Source: Paraescarpia echinospica
Lineage: Eukaryota > Annelida > Polychaeta > Sabellida > Siboglinidae
Assembly (NCBI GenBank): GCA_020002185.1
Contig: CM034532.1
Location: forward strand, 33,746,708 to 33,810,707
Reading direction: 5' to 3'
Length of the DNA: 64,000 bases
Shown: positions 32,961 through 44,632 of the stretch, piece by piece
Position numbering within the stretch: position 1 is the first letter of the stretch
Layout: each line of letters starts with the position of its first letter
The notes under the pieces: generated by a model
What the model was told of the DNA's origin: nothing
Seen by the model: only the letters and a program-made list of their open reading frames with translations
Database searches by the model: none
Made by a program: the position numbers and the translations under genes

Positions 32961-33142
32961 ATGAAATAAACCACAATACATGTACGCGTGCATGCTTACA
33001 ACACTTTTCAAAATAAGGCGCATGCGCACTTAACACATACTGCCTAGTCTACCGTTATTCTACAACATATCGCGCATGCGCACTTCACACTAATACCGTT
33101 ATCTTACTCAATTACGTGCATGCATACTTAACACATCCGAGG

Positions 33143-33622
33143 CATTTGTTTTCGGAAAAAAATTACCGGTCACGTCAGTACATTCATCGTCAAATGTGTC
33201 TGTACATCAAATTTCTCTAATATCACTTCACCGCACGATTCCCTACCCCACACTGAACATATACAACGTTTATTTTCATGCTTTCAGCTTTTCGTTTATT
33301 GTTTTTGAAAATGCATTGTTCTCCGTTCATATTCCAATCGCGATAAGTCACGCGCTACAGATTACAAAATTACGCGCATGCGCACTTAATACATACTGCC
33401 TAGTCTACCGAGGAATTTGTTTTAGGAAAAAAGTTAGCGATCACGTTAGTACATTCATCGAGAAATGTCTCTTTACATCGAATTTCTCTAATATCACTGC
33501 ACCACACGTTTCCTGACCCCAAACTAATCGTGTACAACGTTTATTTTCATGCTTTTAACTTTTCGTTTATTGTTTTTAAAAATCCATTGTTCTCCGTTCA
33601 CATTCCGATCACGATAAGCCGT
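33143..33622. repeat. Direct duplication of about 205 bp, spaced about 270 bp
   Basis: 33143-33348 and 33413-33622 share long stretches such as CAACGTTTATTTTCATGCTT and TTCTCCGTTCA and differ by scattered substitutions. No coding signal in either. Confidence 0.85.
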
Positions 33623-33794
33623 AGAGTGTCATGCGCCACCGCTGTGTTTGACGTTGCGCGCAAACGCGCGCTCATTGCTCATTCACCATTTTTCAGTCAA
33701 ACACTCCTGATCGGTTTTCAACCTCTCATCGATTTGCCACAATGAACAACGCATCATCGACTCATCATTCGCCAACACATCGGTAAGACTGCTT

Positions 33795-33845
33795 TTATGT
33801 ATGCATGCATGTGCGCGTGCATGCGTGCATGCATGCATGCATAAC
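33795..33845. repeat. (CATG)n-like simple repeat
   Basis: TGCATGCATG/TGCGCGTGCATG text; similar short runs recur near 33977 and 34165-34210. Confidence 0.8.
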
Positions 33846-34071
33846 ACCCTTTGTTTAAACAGTTGTAAGCCTACCATGCATGGATGTCACAATGGATTAA
33901 GCACGTAAGCCTGCTTTTACGCATGTCACAATGGATAAAACATCGTCTCCTCACACGTCAACACACTGCTTTTATGCATGCATGCATGTGCGCGTGCGTA
34001 CATGCCACCCTTTGATTAAACAGTTGTAAGCACGTAAGCCTGCTTCGTACATGTATTGTGGTTTATTTCAT

Positions 34072-34165
34072 AGAGAGATCCAACTGCCTACACGTTCGGC
34101 CGCCCTGTCAACAGCAGCAACAAAGCCAGTATGCACGGTCGCCCCAACATCACGGAGTGACCGCC
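34072..34165 (+). other. Exon-like unit, copy 2
   Basis: Preceded by GTGGTTTATTTCATAG, it reads RDPTAYTFGRPVNSSNKASM and ends GRPNITE-stop. Same frame and stop as the minus-strand copy near 32.9 kb. The flanks (ATGTATTGTGGTTTATTTCA) are also shared. Confidence 0.45.
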
Positions 34166-34356
34166 CTCGCCATGCATGCATGCGTGCATGTATGCGTGCA
34201 TGTATGCATGGTTCTCATTTTATTTTGGCGCCCCTTGTTTAAACACGTGTACATGTATTGTGGTTTATTTCAGTAAGCCTGCTTTTATGTATGCATAGTT
34301 CTCATTTTATTTTGGCGTCCTTTGTTTAAACACACCTACATGTATTGTGGTTTATT

Positions 34357-34711
34357 TTCATACAGAGATCCGACTGCCTACAACCGCCCTGTCAACAGCA
34401 GCAGCGACATAGCCCAATTCGACGACGAGCGCTGGAATAAGTGTCACCGTGATGAATATACAATGCACACAGCAGTCTATAATAAATACTCTCTCTACTA
34501 CTCACGTTTCCACGCGTCTGTATCCAGTGCATACACACCCTACGTACAGTATCACCAATCTATACGCTGTACGTTAGTGTATTTATGCATTTGGCTTCGT
34601 TGTAATCCCACAACTAGATGTATTTATTTATTTAAACGCATTGGTTTCGTTTTAATCCTACCACCAGAACGCACAGCGTTAGCCAGCTACGCTGTCATGC
34701 AGGGGTCATAG
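34357..34711 (+). other. Exon-like unit, copy 3, with a longer open frame
   Basis: Preceded by GTGGTTTATTTTCATACAG, it reads RDPTAYNRPVNSSSDIAQFD and continues open to a stop at 34711. The sequence after the shared block (ERWNKCHRDEYTMHTAVYNK) is not in the other copies. Product not recognised. Confidence 0.4.
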
Positions 34712-34734
34712 TCCACTCCAGCAGCAGCAGCGCT

Positions 34735-35860
34735 TATCGCTGCTGTCAACATAGGGTACAGTGGGACATTCACATAGGGTTGATGGGGGAATCTGCACAC
34801 AGTGGTTTTATCGTGGTTATATAGTTGCGTCATATAGTGCTTAGGTCAGCACACGCTTGACAATCTGCTTAGGTCAGCACGCGCTAGGTAACTGTCCTCA
34901 CCGCTAGTGTTTTATTGCGGTTATATAACCGCGTCATATAGTGTTTAGGTCAGCACGCACTAACGTTGATCGCTAGGGGACAATCTGCTTAGGTCAGCAC
35001 ACTGTCCTCGCCGCTATATAGCCGCACATTCAGGCTACTTTGAGAGGTACTTTGAGAGGTCTACTCTGCGGTAGGTCTACTCTGCGGTCCGTGCTTGTGT
35101 ACATTCTACTCAGCAGGTACGACGTTGATCGCTAGGGGACAATCTGCTTAGGTCAGCACGCGCTAGGTACGACGTTGATCGCTAGGGGACAATCTGCTTA
35201 GGTCAGCACGCGCTAGGTACGACGTTGATCGCTAGAGCATAAACAAACTAATCTCTACACTCACCGCTAGGAAAACTGCACATAGTCGCATCATATATTG
35301 CTTATGTCAGCACTGCTGTAAACATAGGGTACAGTGGGACATTCACATAGGGCTGACGGGGGGTGGAGTCTGCACACAGTGGTTTTATCGTGGATATATA
35401 GTCGCGTCATATAGTGCTTAGGTCAGCACGCCCTAGGTACAGCGTTGGTCGCTAGGGAACAAACAAAATGGTCTCTACACTCACCGCTTGGTGGCACCAT
35501 CTAGGGGACGAACTAAAAGGGTCTCTGCACTCACCGCTAGGTGGCATCTCGGGGTAATCAATCACGATAAACGCATTATTGCTTACGTCAGCACGCGCTA
35601 AGTACGGCGTTGATCGCTAGGGGACAAACTAAAAGGGTCTCTGCACTCACCGCTAGGTGGCATCTCGGGGTAATCAATCACGTTTTTTACAAGTAGGTGT
35701 CCAATTAGTATCAAATTACAAAGGTCAGCAATCACGTTTTTTATAAGTAGGTTCCCGAAACTAATTAGTGTCAAAAAAAGCCTTTGATCTTTTTTGATAA
35801 GTAGGTGCCCGAAAACGTTTAGTGGTCATTAAATTATTTTTTATAAGTAGGCGTTTGAGG
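34735..35860. repeat. Complex nested repeat field
   Basis: Interleaved repeats: a 50-bp unit (GACGTTGATCGCTAGGGGAC then AATCTGCTTAGGTCAGCACG) in tandem at about 35122-35235; a longer unit with ACATAGGGTACAGTGGGACA at 34749 and 35327; a third with CTCTGCACTCACCGCTAGGT at 35522 and 35638; and AAGTAGGT..C words at 35690-35850. No protein. Confidence 0.85.
35484..35662 (+). promoter_or_regulatory. Three CTCF-like core motifs
   Basis: CCGCTAGGTGGCA at 35534-35546 and 35650-35662 fits the published CTCF core CCRSYAGRKGGCR at every position. 35484-35496 (CCGCTTGGTGGCA) has one mismatch. They recur because the surrounding repeat recurs, so occupancy is unproven. Confidence 0.35.
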
Positions 35861-36364
35861 TCGTACACCCCCTCTATACTACTGACAGCAAAAAGATTAT
35901 ATGTTGCTAAACAGATTATTATAACATCTTCTTTGAAAATTGTCAAACACTTAAATAAATAATTATAGTTCATCTCATCTGAAAATTATGGTACAAACAC
36001 TGTATATTATTCATAAAGAAAATCACATAAGGGAAAATTTAAAGTCAAGCTCTTATTGGCAAAATAGTTATAAGTGAAGTGCACTAGACGTTTGGGATTT
36101 TTTTCTCCAGAAACGTGTTTATGCAGAAATACTCATAACGTTTGCTCATTGTGTAGCTGCATAACAATAAATAACGTGTGATGTCAAATAATAGTATTAG
36201 CTCCACAGTCAATAAAAAGCATACAGTGTGGTTTATCACGTGACGATTTTTCGGATTTAATTGCCTCAAAATACCAAACGAAAATTGAAAAACAATTCTT
36301 TAGAATGAAATAGTTATTAAAAAACAACACTATTGTCCATACATTTGTTGTATTCAATTGATAA

Positions 36365-37215
36365 TATTGTTAGTTTAAAAAATTACAAATTACACTTTTT
36401 ATACAGGTGGTCAGGCCAGCAACGTGGTTGATCGATTTTTTAGCAATGCGATTTGGACACATTTGAACCGCAGCCTTAGTTGGTGTCGGACAAAATACTT
36501 CGGAAGACCTGTGGTGGAGATTTTGTTGCTGTGTTGATGAATTGCTGTTGGATTTTTTTTCCACAATGTCGAGGAAGGGGGTGCTGTTAGAATGTTTTCT
36601 CGATGTCATTTGAGGGGAGTGTTGTTTGAGGTTGAACGACTGTCCAGAGATATGATCGAGTTCTGTAGATAGAGCGCGTTCCATAGGTTGGTGGTCAGTG
36701 GTTAATTCAACGATCGTTGGTAGGATGTCAGTCTTGTATGTGGAATATTGTATTTCAGATTGTGACCTCTTCTTGGTGTGGACATTGGAGATATGTATAT
36801 GTTCATGGTCGATGTTGACCAGTTTGTTGGCGGCACGATAGAAGAATGTTACTTTTGCCTGTGCTCGCCGCTCCTGTAGGGTTTGTAGGTTATGCTCCTC
36901 CGGCATGGCTGTCACACTTCTACAAGGACTGTAGTCACGCTTTATGAAATGTGCTGATCTTCCTTGCACAACTTCTAGCCTGTTGATGTTTTGTGGGTGC
37001 ATGTAAGGATCCCGGCCAAGCTTGAGAAACATATGCTTTAGGACGGGTCGGACTAACGTTGTGTATGCGTGTGCTCTTGCTCGGACATGCGCTGATATTC
37101 CTTCGTAGGAATGTTCTCGTTCGGTCGGCTTTCTTTGCAATAGTATTTACTTGTGTGTTCCAAGATAACTTTTTTTGTGAATTGAACACCCAATTAAGTA
37201 TGTACATCTGAGTCG
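36365..37215 (-). mobile_element. 5'-truncated CR1/L2-type LINE, C-terminal part of ORF2
   Basis: Two overlapping broken frames give LSWNTQVNTIAKKADRTRTF, RRNISACPS (near 37100-37160), then TTLVRPVLKHMF, NINRLEVVQGRSAHFIKRDY and LQERRAQAKVTFFYRAANKL. This is the classic end of LINE ORF2 after the catalytic core. The C-terminal extension down to 36370 is not recognised. It abuts another LINE in the opposite direction. Confidence 0.82.
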
Positions 37216-39830
37216 ACCGTGTCCAGTAACTGGTTCCAAGTAAATATTGGCCCGAACTAAATCAACCCGAGCTAGACACATTGTGGATAACTATACGCCC
37301 ACCGAAGATGCCTCGCGACCACCCGCAAATGACAATTGGAACCATATATCATCCTCCCGGGTCAGATGATTGGGCAATGTTAAATCACATTGACCAGTCG
37401 GTAGACTACATACGCCGACACCACCCTTATACAGGTATCGTCATAATGGGCGACTTCAACAAGATATGATGGATTCTCACTTGAAACGAAATCACGACTT
37501 GAAACAGATTGTCGACCTACCAACAAGAGGAATCGCGACATTGGATAACGTCTACACCAACTTACATAACCTTTATTGTCACCCTGTCATTACCGCGCCA
37601 ATCGGCCTCTCCTATCATAAGGTGGTTGTTTGTATTCCGTCAACATCATCAAATTATACCACACCAGTGGTCTCAAACACACCTTCGCGCAGTCACAAAC
37701 CATGTGACCGGGCCCGTTTTGCGGCAACGCTTCGAGTCATCTCATGGGAAACGCTATTCCGTCTACCAACCTGCGAAGAGCAACTTAATGTCTTTAACTC
37801 TAGTATAAGAACATTACTTGATTTGCATCTTCCAGAGCGCCGAATCAGACAATGCTCAAGTGACAGACCTTGGATAGATGATAATTTTAGGTATCTAATT
37901 CGCCGCCGCCAGAGTGCACTTCTTGGTTGAAACCAACTACTGTACAAGCTATGTAGAAACAAAGTCAACCATGAGAGAAAGTCATTGCAACGGAGATATT
38001 ACGAACGGAAAATCCAGGCTCTTGAGAAAGATAACCCGAAACGATGGTGGGGCAACATTAAAGACATTGCTGGTGTCAAAGTAAACCGCGACAATCTGTA
38101 GGGACTCGCTAACGCGCATTGCTCCGGAAATTTAGACGTTCTCGCCGAAGATGTGTGCGATTTCTTCCAATCCGTGACGTACGATCTAACTCCACTGTCA
38201 CCGGACGATACATTCCTTCCGGTAGCAGCTGATACTACCGTCCCAGATACCTACATCATCAGCGTAGCAGAAGTAGCAAATTATCTATCACGGATTAGAA
38301 CAGACAAAGCTGTCGGCCCCGATGAAATACCTAACTGGATTTTACACGACTACGCCACCAAACTTGCTCCTCCCGTGTGCGCGAACTTCAACAGCAGCCT
38401 GCGGGAAGGAACTGTACCACTGCTTTGGAAATGCGCTGACATCACACCTCTACCCATGCAAAGTACGACCGCTGAAGCTCATCCATAAAGACCTGCGCCC
38501 AATATCACTCACGCCGGTATTGTCCAAGTGCCTGGAGCAATTAATTTGTGGCTGGATAACGGCCATCGCTGGAGACCAAGTTGACCCTGAACAATATTGT
38601 TCAATAAAGGGAACGTCCACAGTGCACGCACTAATCGAGCTAGTGCACAGGTGGAAATCAGCGCTCGATTCCACCGGAACCATGATCAGCGTACTACTCG
38701 TTGACTTTAGCAAAGCGTTTGATAGAGTAGACCACCACACTCTGCTAACTAAATGCGCGTCACTTGGACTACCGAATTTCATAATCAAATGGCTAACATC
38801 CTTCTTATGCCAACGCAAACAGCGAGTGAAGATCGATCAAGTCGAATTACACTACTGTCAACGCAGGCGTGCCACAAGGAACAATCGTTGGTCCGATCGG
38901 TTTTGTGCATCATATAAATGACTTACAAATAGCTTGTGAACGCGTCAAATATGTAGATGGTTGCACAATATGGGAATCGTGTTCACCTTCAGGCCTCGAT
39001 AGGTCGCTCCAGACATCCAGCCAATATTGATCAACGACAGACAGATAGAACAAGTAAACTGCACTCGCCTACTAGGTGTCCCACTTTCACATGATCTTGC
39101 CTGGCAACTTCACATTGACGAAATCACCGCTAAAGCGTCGCAAAGACTATATTTCATAATCCTGCTCAAGCGAGCAGGAGTCGACCCCCATCATCTCGTC
39201 AATATATATACAATACTAATTCGATCGGTCCTTGAATACGCCTGCTAGGTGTGTCATACGAGCTTAACGAAAAGGCAAACCAAGCAGCTGGAAAGTATCC
39301 AGAGACGAACTATGTGGATAATATTCCATGACGTGTGTTACGATGAAGTCATCGCCACAGCGAGACCACCAACGCTGGCAGACCGCAGGGAGACGTTGTG
39401 CAGAACTCTATTCACGAACATACAACAACCTAACCACAACCTGCACTATCTATTGCCTCCCTCCCGGACACCTCCATAAGCAATCCGAAACGCACGTGTT
39501 CCTCGGTGTAAGACCGAACGCTTTAAGAACTCTTTTATAACTTATGGAATGTATCACTGGCAGTAACCGGACATTTTATTTCCTACGAATTACTCGCAAT
39601 TGACAGTGAATCTTGTTTTAGTTATTTATTCTATTTACTTATTTATACGCAAATTATACATTTCAATTAATTATAATTTAACTTATTTAGGTTGTATATT
39701 CCATTTAGTGTTTTATTAATCTACTTCATTTAATTGTTTTATCAATTTTAATGTACCTATTGTACTTTTCAGCCTCTATGGCTGCCAAAAAAATATACTT
39801 ATTATTATTAGTATTATTATTATTATGGTT
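37216..39830 (+). mobile_element. CR1/L2-type LINE, decayed, endonuclease to 3' end
   Basis: The endonuclease part shows TIRPPKMPRDHPQMTIGTIY and GIVIMGDFN followed by a stop near 37469. Next come DLPTRGIATLDNVYTN, a linker, then reverse transcriptase: RPISLTPVLSKCLEQLI, VLLVDFSKAFDRVDH, a broken GVPQGT near 38868, and YVDG at 38952-38963 instead of the catalytic YADD. The 3' part continues to TNIQQPNHNLHYLLPP. A 3' UTR ends GGCTGCCAAAAAAATA and an ATT microsatellite at about 39800-39830. Inactive. Confidence 0.85.
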
Positions 39831-40488
39831 GTGGGTTCTGGATGAGCCACCAATAGGTCTCGTCGTGTTTGTGACTTGTAGAACTCTACATATCTCAGGA
39901 TGAAAGTAAGTTCGCAAGCAGTCACCTTCATGAAAAATACCAAGAACATGTCGCGATTACATGTGGAAGATATTGAATAAATACCTGGCATATGACTGTG
40001 ACATATTCATCACAAGCAGTTTTCGATGATACCGTCGCGCGAAATACTCTACCGTTATTGGAACTACAGATTTCTAGCCTATGTTCCACGGGTCGCACGT
40101 CCCGTTATCGGTTGACCGAGTGTTTTCTTTTCTAACGTGTGCGGTTATCAGCATGCTTATCGATTAAAATAACAGTTGTGCGTCATGTGTCACAATCTGT
40201 GCATTCATTGAGTGAATATACATTGTGAGTTACCACCGTTAATTATGGTGTCTTTGACTTTGTTGTCGTGGGATAAGTGTATAACTGCTTTTTTGCTGAT
40301 TCTGAGTGATAAAATAGGGTGTAGCTGGACAAATTGTTCGATAAACGTGCATTCGTGACAGTCAAATCTAAATAAAATTGTACACGGAACAAACAGTGCC
40401 AATTGTATGGCATAGTCATGACAACAGGCCCCCCTTAAAGTCCCTTTGTCAACACATTATTCATCCATAACCTTTCATTTAATATAAA
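39831..40488. other. No gene seen
   Basis: Intergenic AT-rich DNA without recognised domain or repeat. Confidence 0.5.
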
Positions 40489-40515
40489 ATGAACACTGAC
40501 AGTCACACCAGCCAC

Positions 40516-41345
40516 CATCCATGGCCATGCCCATGGCATGGCCGGGAGTCGGATGTTCCATTTACGCAACCGATTAAACGTGACCTGCTTGCGTTCACGT
40601 GGGCTGAATCAACCGTTTCTGTAACCGGTGTCGGCGGTGAAGTGGGCCGAATCAACCATTTCTGTAACCTGTGTCAGCGGGCTCTATGTGACTATGACTA
40701 TGGGCCGAACCATCCGTCCTGCTTCTGTTTAGAAATCTGACTGTCACGAATTATTATATATTTATGCGTGATGTTTCAATGTTTAAATAATGATAAATGT
40801 TTAAATAATTCTGATATTGCATGCAACTATTTTGACTTGCGTATTTTCGGTAAATGTGTCACGAATTTTTAGATATTGATGCGTAATGTTTCAATGTTTA
40901 GCTTGCAATAATAATTATATTTATTCTGGAAAGGAGACACATCGCGGAATAAATTATTTAACGTTAGAAAGGAAACACATTTGGCAATAATTTTGTAATT
41001 TTATTAACATGATACCACTAAAATACTATACAAGAAAGTGTGAATATTTAGAAAATGTGAAATAAAATTACCAAAATAACACACATGTAATAAATACAAA
41101 TCATCAAAAATATAGAGATAATTATCAATGAGCCGAAACATCCGACACCGCACATCAAATTTTCTGTGAAGTGGGCCGAAACATCCGTCGGCGTCTCTGC
41201 ATGGGCCGAAACATCCGACCCTGCATAACGGATTTTTGTTACATGGGCCGAACCATCCGTCGGCGTGGGCCGAAACATCCGGGCTGAACCATCCGTCTGC
41301 GTGACCTGAACTCATTGGGGGCCAAACCATCCGGGACCCGCAAGG
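40516..41345. repeat. Repeat element with clustered GGGCCGAA-CATCCG words
   Basis: Copies of (G/T)GGGCCGAA(A/C)CATCCG occur in two clusters, about 40590-40715 and 41128-41340, at least eight in all and in the same orientation. The inverse CGGATGTTCC is near the left border (40551). The centre (40750-41120) is AT-rich. The layout resembles a MITE with subterminal binding-site repeats; target duplications were not identified. Confidence 0.6.
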
Positions 41346-41384
41346 CCATGGGTACGGTGTTCAGACCAACAATTTTTTTCAATT

Positions 41385-41880
41385 TTGTCATGATAGTAAT
41401 AGAGTCGTTTCATGTATCTAAGTGAAATATAAAAAAAACTACAGCTTGGTAAAGTTTCAAATTTCATGAAATTTTCTGACAGATCTAATTTTGCATATAA
41501 ATCAAATAAGAATTTTTTTATAATTATTTTCCACCGATAATAGTCACTAATAGAAGTGAGATTGTGCTTGTTTTATGTGCATAAATGAAATATTAAGGAA
41601 ACTGCAGTTTTGCAAAGTTTCTAATTTCATTATTTTTTTCGACAATTTTCCGGTGGATCTGATTTTGCATATCAATCACAAGGGACATTTTTCTAAAATA
41701 TTTTCCCACATAGTGGTCACTATAAGAAGTACAATACTATCCATGTCATGTAGCTAAGTACAAAATTAAAGAAACTACAGTTATGCAAAGTTCAAAATTT
41801 CATGAATTTTTCCAAACATTTTCTGATGGATCTGATTTTTTACATAAATCACAAGAAAATTACTTTTTACCATCTTGAGT
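41385..41880. repeat. Three diverged tandem copies of a 165-173-bp unit
   Basis: Recurring order: AAACT(A/G)CAG...GCAAAGTT..AATTTCAT, then TTTTC(T/C)G..GGATCTGATTTT, then ATAAATCACAAG and TAGT(G/C)ACTA-type words, starting near 41435, 41599 and 41772. Confidence 0.75.
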
Positions 41881-42089
41881 CTTTTGCCATCTATAAAAAA
41901 GGCCAATACAAAATTACATGTAACAATAAATACACACATAAAAAAGTAAATACACACCCACCATGCGTTACAATACCATTAAATCATGAACACGACGCAG
42001 CAACTGAGCAAAGATGATCAGTGTGGTTCCATCTTCATAACATTAAAACAACTGTATGAAGTTGTAAACACATGAAAGGCTTTGTTGAT

Positions 42090-42320
42090 TGGGCTGTGGA
42101 TTAGAACCACAAAATGACAATACTGGTCTCCCATTACACAACACTTGTTATATTGGGCAAAGCCAATAACTCCTATGATTGACAAGCCAATTAACTTGTA
42201 AAACACTGTGGCACAAAATGCCAATAATAGTCCCCCATTACACAACACTTGTTATATTGGGCAAAGCCCATAACTACTTTGATCGACAAACCAATTAACT
42301 TGTAATATACTGTGGTTAAA
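42090..42320. repeat. Tandem duplication of about 118 bp
   Basis: CATTACACAACACTTGTTAT then ATTGGGCAAAGCC and CCAATTAACTTGTAA occur twice, near 42133 and 42236, within a longer duplicated block that also shares ACAAAATG(A/C)CAATA. Confidence 0.8.
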
Positions 42321-43985
42321 CCCATTGTTATCAACAATAGGGCCTACTATTATACACATTTGTCTGTCGTTATGTTCAATTAATAGATACAATAAGTCAT
42401 AATGTTTATTTAATGTATATTATTTTATGTATACTATATAGTGACAAATAAAAAGATATAATTTTAAATATAAAAAAGAAAACTGGTGTATACATATTAA
42501 ATACATAAATAGTAGGCCCTATATCGAAATTGTTTAAACAAATAATAATAATACAGTAAATGAATTCAAACATAAATTATCATAAATTGTAATAATGTAA
42601 CCAACACACAATATTATGTATATGCTAAATAGCTCAAAAATTGTATAATTAAGCCAAAATAAAACCAAGAATACCAATAAATAAACTAATATTAATATAA
42701 ACATCAGTTAGTTATGTTAAACATGGCAGCAATTAATTACTCAAGTGCAGGCATAGGTACTTGGCAGTATTGATCAAAGTCACCCGCTGTCGATCACATC
42801 GCTATCCAAGTAACGAGTGCATTGTATACCATGATGCACTGTGCACGCCGCACGTACGGGGAAGAAGGCAAAATGGCGATGTCTTTTGAGACAGGGGTTC
42901 CATAAACGGACATTGTGCATGTTTGTGCTATCAATTGGTAAGCCATCACTGTAACCACATTATCGTCGACATAATTCTTTACCCTCCTGCACATGCTTTC
43001 CACTGAATTCGACTAACTAAATACTCACAAAACATCATCAGACATAGGCCATTTTAAATTCATAATTACTATAACTTTTTATCGACGGATTACCATGATA
43101 TTTTCAGATTCATTTTCCTTTGAATTTCCTCTTTTTTTATCACGTTTCAATGTAGAAGTACTCATTAACATAATCTCGCAAATCAGTTTGATAGGTTGGG
43201 CCTGTCAACATGATCCAAGATGGCCACACGCATAAATCAAGAAAACCAAAATACAACACCGAGAGTAAAAAAATCATTACTGCTCATAAACACCGCCAAA
43301 AAATATTTTGTCAGCGCAAGTACACATATTGACATTATTACAACATAAGAAAATTCACAAACCAACAGGTAGAATGCATGGTAATAAACTACAGCCACTA
43401 AACTGGGACCCTTGTCTCCAATGTTGTCTGAAGGGGAGGTGAATCGGTCTGACCTCCCTACCATGGGCATGGGCATGGCAGTCACATAAAATAACTTTAG
43501 TAGACACTAAAATCCAAAGTAGAACTCTGTTCAGTAGTGTTGACAATAGTTGTTAGAAATTATAAGAAATAAATATTCTAATAATACAAGTAAAACATTT
43601 AAATACATATAGCTGAGGCTTTGTTATACAAAACTGAACTAGAGAAACTAAATCAAAGATGACATTGATGTAAATTATATGATGTATCATCAGTAGTAAA
43701 AATAAGTATATATATATATACACACATATATATATATATAAAACAACTATATAGTAAATTGCGAGATACGTGCAGCCTGCACTGCATGCACGGTACTGTT
43801 ATCAACTTTGATAGACCTGAATTCATCTACAAATTATGATAGTTGCTGGCACAATTTAATGGTTAGAGAATACTGCCAAATGGTCAAGCCAGCTGTTCAG
43901 TCGGTTTCTAATCGGCATACGCTTAAAAAACTTAATTTTTTAATTAATTTTATAAATACATGTTCTGACACAATAAGGGTAAAGA
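42321..43985. other. No gene seen
   Basis: AT-rich DNA with a (TA)n run near 43709-43742. No coding or repeat-family signal recognised. Confidence 0.5.
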
Positions 43986-44115
43986 ATGATTCCAATTACG
44001 CCAAATGAATTTGTCTGCGGGTATGCCAATGGTAAGAAATACATTCGGTATACAATACTACACATCCTAAGTTGTGAGTTGTTGAGAATGTCCCCTTTGA
44101 TAGTAACTAAGACCT

Positions 44116-44519
44116 TTAAAGGGGCCTTGTATAAATTGCGTTATTCCACGGCAGAAATTTTGTTGGCCGACGCTTGGCGCCTGCGGCAATTTATAGAACA
44201 GTGTGGTGCAGGCGATATGTTTGCCGTCGTTAGTTCTCGGGAACACAAGACAAGCGTGCACTGCATCTAGTGATTGTGTTGTTGATAAAGATTTATTTAC
44301 TTAGTTTTGTTAGTTTGCAACAGTATATGTCATAAATAAATCCTTATCAACAACACAATTACTAGATGCAGCGCAGGCTTGTCTTGTGTTCTCGAAAACT
44401 AACGATGGAAAACATATCACCTGCATGAGACTGTTCTATAAATAGCCGCAGACTCCAAGCGTCGGCGGACAAAATACTTACGCCGTGGAATAGCGCAATC
44501 TATACAGGGCCCCTTTAAC
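44116..44519. repeat. Foldback element (about 185-bp inverted arms, short loop)
   Basis: 44116-44299 and 44333-44519 are inverted complements, with TTAAAGGGG at the outer ends and GTTGTTGATAA(A/G)GATTTATT next to the loop of about 33 bp. Arms look about 85% identical. Such a sequence folds into one long hairpin if transcribed. No transposase. Confidence 0.9.
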
Positions 44520-44632
44520 ATATCAAAAATAAAAACCATACTCCTCATTTACTTTTTGATAAAGTTCTGACAAGAAACCAGGAATTATTTTTACATAGAG
44601 TGTAGAACTATAGCATAAATTAAAAACAGGGT

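Noticed and set aside
32631..33029. 132-codon minus-strand frame with a proline run
   Set aside because: It combines a CAG-type run, a GGT-repeat-derived proline run and the 47-bp minisatellite; the frame conserved with the 34.07-kb copy is a different one.
34735..35720. Possible CRISPR-like array because of regular repeats
   Set aside because: Repeats are variable, nested and without constant-length spacers, and the DNA is eukaryotic.
43986..44270. 94-codon plus-strand frame
   Set aside because: It overlaps the left arm of the foldback element and has no recognisable domain.
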